Assembly: GCA_014379665.1 (NCBI GenBank)
Contig: JACMLK010000146.1
Span: 1-10,695, forward strand
DNA from: Saprospiraceae bacterium
Lineage (GTDB): Bacteria > Bacteroidota > Bacteroidia > Chitinophagales > Saprospiraceae
Direction: 5' to 3'
Length of the DNA: 10,695 nucleotides
The position numbers were made by a program, and so were the translations under genes. Shown one piece after another: positions 1 through 4,822 of the stretch. The first letter of the stretch is position 1. Each line of letters begins with the position of its first letter. The notes below the pieces were generated by a model. That model had not been told where the DNA came from and made no database searches. It saw only the letters and a list, made by a program, of their open reading frames with translations.

Positions 1-582
1 AACAGTGGATTTTTATGGCCGGAAGGCAATATTTCCAAATTGAGTCAAATGAAAGAACTCATGTCGTCTGGTATCAAAGCAGTTAGAGACAATAACACCA
101 AGACGAAAATCATGATTCATTATGCCGGTCATGAACAAGCGTATGCCTATTATAATAATTTGAAAGAACTGGATTATGATATTATTGGATTATCTTATTA
201 TCCTTTTTGGCATGGTAAGGATTTGGAAACCTTAAAAAATAATCTTAACCAGTTGGCCACACAATTTGGAAAAGAAATGGTGATAGCCGAGACTTCATAT
301 CCTTTTACTTTTGGTTATAATGACCAGACTAATAATGTCATAGGCCTCGATAATCAGATATTAAGCCAATACCCTGCTTCTGTACAGGGCCAAAGTGATT
401 TTTTATCTGAAATAACAACTATCATAAAAAACACACCTAAAGGTATTGGTTTTTGTTATTGGGCACCCGAATGGTTAGCCTTTAAAGGTAATACAGCCAC
501 AGATGGATCAAGTTGGGAGAATCAGGCTCTATGGGGATTTGACAATAAGGCTTTGCCGGGAATAAAAGTGTTTAATGAATAG
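1..582 (+). CDS. GH53 arabinogalactan endo-beta-1,4-galactanase, 3' part only
   Basis: This is the C-terminal part of a glycoside hydrolase family 53 enzyme, which cleaves beta-1,4-galactan side chains of plant pectin with retention of configuration. The frame is open from base 1, so the start lies left of the window; the first in-frame ATG (base 40) is internal. The window opens on N-S-G-F-L-W-P-E-G, which in GH53 directly follows the GNE motif carrying the acid/base glutamate, so that residue should lie just outside. The nucleophile is probably the Glu of VIAETSYP (codon 289-291). Other family marks are DIIGLSYYPFWHG (about 175-225), the FCYWAPEW strand near the C-terminus and NQALWGFDNKALPG before the end. 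The family usually has about 330-400 residues, so roughly half is present. It is probably secreted or periplasmic, but the signal region is not visible. The next gene starts 24 bp downstream. Family assignment is confident; exact substrate is inferred. Confidence 0.88.
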   Translation, partial: NSGFLWPEGNISKLSQMKELMSSGIKAVRDNNTKTKIMIHYAGHEQAYAYYNNLKELDYDIIGLSYYPFWHGKDLETLKNNLNQLATQFGKEMVIAETSYPFTFGYNDQTNNVIGLDNQILSQYPASVQGQSDFLSEITTIIKNTPKGIGFCYWAPEWLAFKGNTATDGSSWENQALWGFDNKALPGIKVFNE

Positions 583-606
583 CGGCTGTCAGTAATTTCG
601 ATTATT

Positions 607-975
607 ATGAAAATACATAGATTAACACCAATCATTTGGACTGAAGAACTGGAAGAGACGATTGAATTTTATACAGGAATGCTTGGATTTATTTGTGGTG
701 AAAGAAATGATGACTGGGGTTGGGCAGCCCTGAACCATGGAGATACTGAGATCATGATCGCTAAACCCAATGACCATACCCCATTTGAGAAACCAGGATT
801 TACAGGCACTTTTTACTTTAATATTGATGATGCTGATGCTTTATGGACACAAATTAGACATAAGGTAAAAGTCGTCTATGACATTGAAAATTTTGAATGG
901 GGTATGCGTGAATTTGCCATCTTTGATAATAATGGATATACCTTGCAGTTTGGTCATGAAATAGCTGCAACATAA
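607..975 (+). CDS. VOC-superfamily (glyoxalase / bleomycin-resistance fold) protein
   Basis: A 122-residue cytoplasmic protein of the vicinal-oxygen-chelate fold. It has the typical layout of two beta-alpha-beta-beta-beta units: TPIIWTEELEETIEFYTGMLGF (residues 7-28) is the first strand, helix and FYxxxLGF signature, and the second unit ends in REFAIFDNNGYTLQFG (101-116), the usual 'D.nGy.lqf' ending of this family. E104 and Q114/H117 could contribute to a metal or ligand site, but the full metal set of glyoxalase I is not evident. Its size matches single-domain bleomycin-resistance-like proteins, which mostly bind small ligands and whose substrates cannot be read from sequence. The ATG start at 607 follows the galactanase stop by 24 bp, so co-transcription is plausible, but a functional link to galactan use is not supported. 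No signal peptide is seen. The fold is confident; the function is unknown. Confidence 0.85.
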   Translation: MKIHRLTPIIWTEELEETIEFYTGMLGFICGERNDDWGWAALNHGDTEIMIAKPNDHTPFEKPGFTGTFYFNIDDADALWTQIRHKVKVVYDIENFEWGMREFAIFDNNGYTLQFGHEIAAT

Positions 976-1006
976 GAGAGAATAAACCTTAATTGATTTT
1001 TAATTA

Positions 1007-1030
1007 TGAACTCTAATTAACATGAGTTCA
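1007..1030 (+). repeat. Perfect 7-bp inverted repeat in the leader of the DinB-like gene
   Basis: TGAACTC (1007-1013) pairs with GAGTTCA (1024-1030) around a 10-base AT-rich loop, ending 14 bases before the DinB-like start codon. It lacks a T-run directly after the stem, so it is not a convincing intrinsic terminator for the upstream gene. It could be an operator half-site pair or a leader hairpin. A match of this size can arise by chance in AT-rich DNA. Confidence 0.3.
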
Positions 1031-1044
1031 ACCAAAAACAAAAC

Positions 1045-1506
1045 ATGTCAATCCAATCCAATCTCACTATCACCATACAGAATCGCAAGGCTTTCAAAAA
1101 AATACTGGATAGCCTCAGTATTGAGCAAATTAATAAAATACCACAGGGTTTTAATAATAACATCATATGGAATGCTGCCCATGTTTTATCCATACAGCAA
1201 ATGCTAACCTATGCATTGGGCAATCTGCCTTTTACGCTTCCCAAAGACCAGATATTAGAATTTAATATGGGAACAAGACCTCAGAAGGAGTATGTGGATG
1301 AATTTATTGACCAGATAAAAAGTCAGTTTTTTTCAACCCATGATCAATTAGTACAGGATATTTCCGAAAATAAATTTGAGACCTTTAATCCTTTTATGAC
1401 AGCCATAAAAGTCGAAGTAATAAATATTGAAACAGCCATTGCTTTCAATCAATATCACGAAGCGTTACATATGGGTTACATGCTTAATATCAGGAGATTT
1501 TTGTAA
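1045..1506 (+). CDS. DinB-like superfamily protein (putative metal-dependent four-helix bundle)
   Basis: A 153-residue protein that fits the DinB/YfiT-like four-helix bundle. These proteins usually bind one divalent metal through three histidines; known members include thiol-dependent transferases and DNA-damage-inducible proteins of unknown role. The expected histidines are visible: H46 in NIIWNAAHVLSIQQ (39-52), the usual 'n..W...H' motif at the end of helix 2, and H138 and H142 in QYHEALHMGYM (136-146), the usual HxxxH near the C-terminus. No signal peptide or membrane segment is seen. The ATG at 1045 has no Shine-Dalgarno sequence, and a small hairpin lies just upstream. The gene follows the VOC gene by 69 bp on the same strand. 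Its stop is 12 bp before a MITE-like element, beyond which the sigma-54 regulator converges on it. The superfamily call is good; the substrate is unknown. Confidence 0.82.
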   Translation: MSIQSNLTITIQNRKAFKKILDSLSIEQINKIPQGFNNNIIWNAAHVLSIQQMLTYALGNLPFTLPKDQILEFNMGTRPQKEYVDEFIDQIKSQFFSTHDQLVQDISENKFETFNPFMTAIKVEVINIETAIAFNQYHEALHMGYMLNIRRFL

Positions 1507-1518
1507 TATTTTGCTTAA

Positions 1519-1555
1519 GAGTATGTTTAAAATTCCATCATTTGTCTGCAAGCGG
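1519..1555 (+). repeat. Left terminal inverted repeat of the MITE-like element
   Basis: The first 13 bases are GAGTATGTTTAAA and match the right end perfectly. After a one-base length difference the similarity continues with several mismatches through about 1555 (shared pieces include CAT, TTTG and AAGCG). The flanking TAA at 1516-1518 is the left copy of the presumed target duplication. Confidence 0.7.
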
Positions 1556-1597
1556 TTATTTTTATTTATCCTGCGTTATATTTTTTCGCCGTAGCTG

Positions 1598-1614
1598 CCT
1601 GCATTAAATACAGG
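1598..1614. repeat. Imperfect 17-bp palindrome inside the element
   Basis: CCTG and CAGG form the outer pairs and ATT and AAT the inner pairs, with one C-A mismatch between them and a single central A. It is the first in a row of palindromes within the MITE-like element. Confidence 0.4.
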
Positions 1615-1617
1615 ATG

Positions 1618-1637
1618 CCAAGCAAAGTTTTGCCTGG
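1618..1637. repeat. Imperfect 20-bp palindrome inside the element
   Basis: CCA/TGG outer pairs and GCAAA/TTTGC inner pairs are separated by one A-C mismatch, with GT at the centre. It begins three bases after the preceding palindrome. Confidence 0.45.
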
Positions 1638-1647
1638 TTCATTCACT

Positions 1648-1671
1648 TTCGAGTGATTTCTATCACTCGAA
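1648..1671. repeat. Perfect 10-bp stem-loop inside the element
   Basis: TTCGAGTGAT (1648-1657) and ATCACTCGAA (1662-1671) are exact reverse complements around the four-base loop TTCT. This is the strongest hairpin in the window. It directly abuts a second perfect hairpin. No T-run follows on either strand, so a simple intrinsic terminator is not shown, though such a structure may still slow polymerase. Confidence 0.7.
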
Positions 1672-1690
1672 TGCTGACAATAGGTCAGCA
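1672..1690. repeat. Perfect 7-bp stem-loop inside the element
   Basis: TGCTGAC (1672-1678) and GTCAGCA (1684-1690) are exact reverse complements around the loop AATAG. It starts at the base after the 10-bp hairpin ends, making a tandem double hairpin. Confidence 0.6.
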
Positions 1691-1722
1691 CCGTTCAATC
1701 ACCTTGGCTAAAATTAAATTTG

Positions 1723-1759
1723 CTCGCTTTCGCTCAAACATGAAAATTTAAACATACTC
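1723..1759 (-). repeat. Right terminal inverted repeat of the MITE-like element
   Basis: Its last 13 bases (1747-1759) are the exact reverse complement of 1519-1531, with weaker matching inward. The outermost base, C1759, supplies the G of the TAG stop codon of the regulator gene on the - strand. TAA at 1760-1762 is the right copy of the presumed target duplication. Confidence 0.7.
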
Positions 1760-3033
1760 TAATCAGGCATATGATATTCCTTGATTTTACGGTAGAGTGT
1801 TCTTTCTGAAATTCCAAGCTCATCGGCTGCATCTTTTCGTCTGTTATTAAACTTTTTAAGCGCTTTCCGAATCATATCTTTCTCCATATCTTCAATAGAA
1901 AGTATTTCTTCCATTTCTTCCGGCTCATTATAATTTCCGCCTGATTTTCCTGATAATATGATTGGCTTGTTGCTTTCATAATTGGAGAATTCATCTTCGG
2001 ATAAATCCTTTGGGTTTCTGTCAAAAACTTTTTTAAATACAGCATCGGCCTGATATCCCTGAGAAGACTTAATAGCACTGAGGTCAGGTAAAGTCAGATC
2101 ATTAGCTCTTACTAATTCGAAAATTAATGATCTGACATCACTCAGGTCACTTTTCATTTCCAAAAGAAACTTAAATAAGATTTCCCTTTCCTGGTAGGTA
2201 GATTCTCCATTCAGGTTAAAAGTTCCTATTTTACTGGGCAAAAGTCGGTTTTTAATGTGTGGTACCAATTCAACAAGTTCATCCACATCCAGTTCCTGGG
2301 ATTCAGAAAGAACACTCAGTTGTTCCACCATATTTTTGAGTTCACGGATGTTCCCGGGCCATCTGTAATTTTCAATCAACAATTTAGCCTCCGGAGTAAG
2401 GGTTATTGAAGCCGAGCGGTATTTCTCTGCAAAATCTCCTGAAAACTTTCTGAAAAGCATATAAATATCTTCTCTTCTTTCATGAAGGGAAGGCACTTTA
2501 ATAGGTACGGTATTTAATCGATAATACAAATCTTCCCTAAATTTTCCGGCTTGAATTTTTTCTTCCAGATTAACATTAGAGGCAGCAACTATTCTGACAT
2601 CAGTGTTAAGTACTTTGGAAGAACCTACTCTAAGAAATTCACCACTCTCAAGTATTCTAAGGAGATATGCCTGCGTATCCAGCGGCATTTCACCGATTTC
2701 ATCCAGAAAGATGGTACCTCCGTTGACTGTTTCGAAATATCCTTTCCGTTCGGTGACTGCACCTGTAAATGATCCCTTTTCATGTCCGAAAAGTTCTGAA
2801 TTGATCGTACCTGCCGGAATAGCACCACAATTGATGGCAATAAAATTATTGTGCTTACGGACACTAAGCTCATGAATGATTCGACTGAATATTTCTTTTC
2901 CTACGCCGCTTTCGCCCTGAATAAGTACTGAAAGGTCAGTAGAAGCTACCCTGATTGCCGTATTCAAAGCCCGTTCAAGCAAAGGTGACCTTCCGATAAT
3001 ACCGAATCTTTGTTTTACTCCCTGAATATTCAT
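1759..3033 (-). CDS. Sigma-54-dependent transcriptional activator (AAA+ enhancer-binding protein, no receiver domain)
   Basis: A 424-residue bacterial enhancer-binding protein that would remodel RNA polymerase-sigma-54 closed complexes using ATP. The AAA+ domain starts almost at the N-terminus: Walker A GESGVGKE (40-47), sigma-54 contact loop GSFTGA (87-92, a conservative variant of GAFTGA), Walker B TIFLDE (107-112), sensor I region VRIVAASN (146-153), arginine-finger region FREDLYYRLN (165-174) and sensor II WPGNIREL (225-232). The C-terminus is a Fis-type helix-turn-helix (about 396-418, DAADELGISERTLYRKIKEY). There is no receiver, PAS or GAF domain; instead an uncharacterised, partly acidic linker of about 120 residues (265-385) joins the two domains. 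The gene lies 46 bp after miaB on the same strand with no clear promoter between, so it is probably co-transcribed. Its TAG stop is formed at the edge of the inserted element. The targets are unknown; no sigma-54 promoter is recognisable in the window. Confidence 0.93.
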   Translation of the reverse strand: MNIQGVKQRFGIIGRSPLLERALNTAIRVASTDLSVLIQGESGVGKEIFSRIIHELSVRKHNNFIAINCGAIPAGTINSELFGHEKGSFTGAVTERKGYFETVNGGTIFLDEIGEMPLDTQAYLLRILESGEFLRVGSSKVLNTDVRIVAASNVNLEEKIQAGKFREDLYYRLNTVPIKVPSLHERREDIYMLFRKFSGDFAEKYRSASITLTPEAKLLIENYRWPGNIRELKNMVEQLSVLSESQELDVDELVELVPHIKNRLLPSKIGTFNLNGESTYQEREILFKFLLEMKSDLSDVRSLIFELVRANDLTLPDLSAIKSSQGYQADAVFKKVFDRNPKDLSEDEFSNYESNKPIILSGKSGGNYNEPEEMEEILSIEDMEKDMIRKALKKFNNRRKDAADELGISERTLYRKIKEYHMPD

Positions 3034-3079
3034 TGTTTTTTATAAGCTAATTATTAATAGTGTAGTTAAATGTTAGATT

Positions 3080-4507
3080 TCAGGTTACGATATTACCTTT
3101 TAAAGAGCCTCCGGTGGTGGAAGTCACATGTACCATGACGTAGTTGCCTGGTCTGAAGCCATTCACTTTTGGGAAATTGATCATTTTGTTCTGACTGTTT
3201 CTACCCTTAAACTCCTGGTCAGATTTTTTTGAATCCCCTTCTATCAGTACTTTGAATGTTTTCCCGACGTCTTTCAAATTGTGCAATAGACCTGTGTGTC
3301 TTTGTTTTTCAACAATCTCTGACAGTCTTCTTTTTTTAATTATTTCAGGTACGTCATCTTTGAGCTTCCTGGCAGCGGGTGTGCCGGGTCTTTCAGAGTA
3401 TGAAAACATGTAGGACATGCTAAAATCAGCCCATTCTATGATACTGAGTGTATCCTGATGATCTTCTTCGGTTTCTGTGCAAAAACCTGTAATAATATCT
3501 GATGATATTGCACAATCAGGGATTATCTCCTTTATAGCATTGACCCTTCCCATATACCAATCCCTGTCATAGGTCCGGTTCATCAATGACAGGATACGGC
3601 TATTTCCTGATTGAACAGGCAGATGAATATAATCACAGATATTTTCATAATTTGCTATGGTGTACAAAACATCATTGGTGATATCTTTGGGATGTGATGT
3701 TGAAAAACGTATCCTCAGATCAGGATGAACCAAAGCTACTCTTTCCAGCAATTGTGCAAAATTAACATGTTCCGTTTCATCAGGACTTGACCATTTGTAT
3801 GAATCTACATTCTGACCCAACAAAGTTACTTCTCTGAACCCTCTGTCAAAGAGATCTTTTGCTTCAGCGACGATAGAATAAGCATCCCTGCTTCTCTCCC
3901 TCCCGCGTGTATAAGGTACTACACAAAATGAACACATATTATCGCATCCCCGCATGATAGATATATAAGCAATGACTCCGTTACTATCCAGTCTCAGGGG
4001 TGAAATATCGGCATATGTTTCTTCTCTGGACAAAAGTACATTTATCCCTTTATCGCCATCGTCTGCTTTTGCAAGTAAATTAGGCAGATCCCGGTAGGCA
4101 TCAGGACCTACCACGATATCAACAAGTTTTTCCTGCTCGAGGAGTTTTGATTTTAAACGTTCGGCCATACAGCCGAGTACTCCTATCAGAACCTCAGGTT
4201 TCTGACGCTTTAGTTTATTAAAGATGGTCAGACGCTGGCGGACATTATCTTCCGCTTTTTCTCGGATAGAGCATGTGTTGACCAATATCAGGTCTGCCGA
4301 TTCCATGTCGCGGGTAGGACCATATCCGGCACTTGCCAAAATAGAGGCGACAATCTCAGAGTCACTGAAATTCATGGCGCAGCCATAGGATTCTATATAA
4401 AACTTTTTTAATCCTTCTATGGGCGGGTCATAATAGAAGACTTCGCCTTGTTTTGTTTCGTCTATTTCTTTTTTTACACCCAGGAGGGTTGCATTATCAT
4501 CGTACAT
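3080..4507 (-). CDS. miaB: tRNA-2-methylthio-N6-dimethylallyladenosine synthase
   Basis: MiaB is a radical-SAM methylthiotransferase that converts i6A37 to ms2i6A37 in tRNAs reading UNN codons. Numbered from the ATG at 4507 (475 residues), the N-terminal UPF0004 domain carries the three ligands of the auxiliary 4Fe-4S cluster: C43 (ESYGCAMN), C79 (VNTCSIR) and C113 (GVLGCMAE). The radical-SAM domain has the CxxxCxxC motif at C188, C192 and C195 ([10 protein letters not shown]), followed by [20 protein letters not shown] and IHLPVQSGN, all typical of MiaB rather than MtaB or RimO. A C-terminal TRAM domain (about 405-475) ends the protein. A TTG codon at 4534 would add nine residues, but it lies inside the best -7 promoter box, so the ATG is preferred. 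The short N-terminal extension before the first cluster ligand is common in Bacteroidota. The gene probably leads an operon with the sigma-54 regulator downstream. Confidence 0.95.
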   Translation of the reverse strand: MYDDNATLLGVKKEIDETKQGEVFYYDPPIEGLKKFYIESYGCAMNFSDSEIVASILASAGYGPTRDMESADLILVNTCSIREKAEDNVRQRLTIFNKLKRQKPEVLIGVLGCMAERLKSKLLEQEKLVDIVVGPDAYRDLPNLLAKADDGDKGINVLLSREETYADISPLRLDSNGVIAYISIMRGCDNMCSFCVVPYTRGRERSRDAYSIVAEAKDLFDRGFREVTLLGQNVDSYKWSSPDETEHVNFAQLLERVALVHPDLRIRFSTSHPKDITNDVLYTIANYENICDYIHLPVQSGNSRILSLMNRTYDRDWYMGRVNAIKEIIPDCAISSDIITGFCTETEEDHQDTLSIIEWADFSMSYMFSYSERPGTPAARKLKDDVPEIIKKRRLSEIVEKQRHTGLLHNLKDVGKTFKVLIEGDSKKSDQEFKGRNSQNKMINFPKVNGFRPGNYVMVHVTSTTGGSLKGNIVT

Positions 4508-4531
4508 GAAGAAAATTACACTTTTGGAGTG

Positions 4532-4566
4532 CAAAAATACAACAATTCAGGTTTACAAATGACAAA
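4532..4566 (-). promoter_or_regulatory. Candidate Bacteroidota-type promoter of miaB
   Basis: Read on the - strand, TATTTTTG (complement of 4532-4539) fits the -7 consensus TAnnTTTG exactly. Two TTTG boxes lie upstream, at the complement of 4556-4559 (16-bp spacing) and of 4563-4566 (23-bp spacing), close to or within the usual range for the -33 element. Transcription would begin near 4525, giving a leader of about 20 bases before the ATG at 4507 and leaving the TTG codon at 4534 outside the message. Confidence 0.5.
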
Positions 4567-4789
4567 ATGGCAGGAATAAATAGAATTTTAAGGAGAGTTA
4601 CTGTGTTATAAGGATATAATAATCAGATGCTGTTAAAATTAAATAGGATTTATATTCGTTTAACATCACAGGAAGTACTTCATTTTTAAATGTTTGGATT
4701 ATCAGCTTATGCGCTTAATTTGTATAAAGGAGTAGGTATAATAAAATATTTAACACTACCATTCTTCTTTATCTTTCATGCAGAATGAC

Positions 4790-4797
4790 TAATTTTG
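4790..4797 (+). promoter_or_regulatory. Candidate -7 box upstream of mutS2
   Basis: TAATTTTG matches TAnnTTTG exactly and ends 25 bases before the mutS2 ATG, which would leave a leader of roughly 20 bases. No clear TTTG -33 element is seen at the right distance. A second, one-mismatch box, TATCTTTC, lies at 4770-4777. The match is short, so the call is tentative. Confidence 0.35.
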
Positions 4798-4822
4798 ACC
4801 CTAAATACCTAATCCCCCATTC

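Larger units (their letters stand above)
1519..1759. mobile_element. MITE-like non-coding element with terminal inverted repeats and 3-bp target duplication
   Basis: A 241-bp non-coding block bounded by inverted repeats. GAGTATGTTTAAA (1519-1531) is the exact reverse complement of 1747-1759, and similarity continues imperfectly to about 36 bp at each end (1519-1555 against 1723-1759). Both ends are flanked by TAA (1516-1518 and 1760-1762), consistent with a target-site duplication. No reading frame of useful length lies inside, so any mobility would depend on a transposase elsewhere. The interior is rich in palindromes (1598-1614, 1618-1637, 1648-1671, 1672-1690). This architecture fits a miniature inverted-repeat transposable element or a palindromic intergenic repeat. 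It lies between two convergent genes, where its stem-loops could also end transcription from both sides. Being a single copy here, mobility is inferred from structure only. Confidence 0.72.
4508..4822. other. Divergent intergenic region between miaB and mutS2 (315 bp)
   Basis: This AT-rich spacer separates the two divergent genes and should hold promoters for both. On the - strand there is a good -7 box with upstream TTTG candidates; on the + strand TAATTTTG (4790-4797) lies near mutS2. The middle (about 4570-4760) shows no convincing gene, tRNA or stem-loop: the longest ATG frame noticed there, from 4627, is 20 codons with no coding signs. A leader or small RNA cannot be excluded by eye. Confidence 0.6.

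Noticed and set aside
1022..1207. 61-codon frame overlapping the DinB-like gene
   Set aside because: It lies in another frame of a gene with clear family motifs and has no protein-like features of its own.
1704..1724. TTGGC followed later by TTTGC, considered as a sigma-54 -24/-12 promoter
   Set aside because: The GG and GC pairs are 14 bp apart instead of 10, and the site lies inside the mobile element with no gene suitably placed.
4627..4689. 20-codon ATG frame in the divergent spacer
   Set aside because: Too short, with no ribosome-binding signal or recognisable sequence.
4737..4742. TATAAT box in the miaB-mutS2 spacer, resembling an E. coli -10 element
   Set aside because: No matching -35 at a suitable distance, and Bacteroidota promoters use a different consensus; the TAnnTTTG boxes are better candidates.
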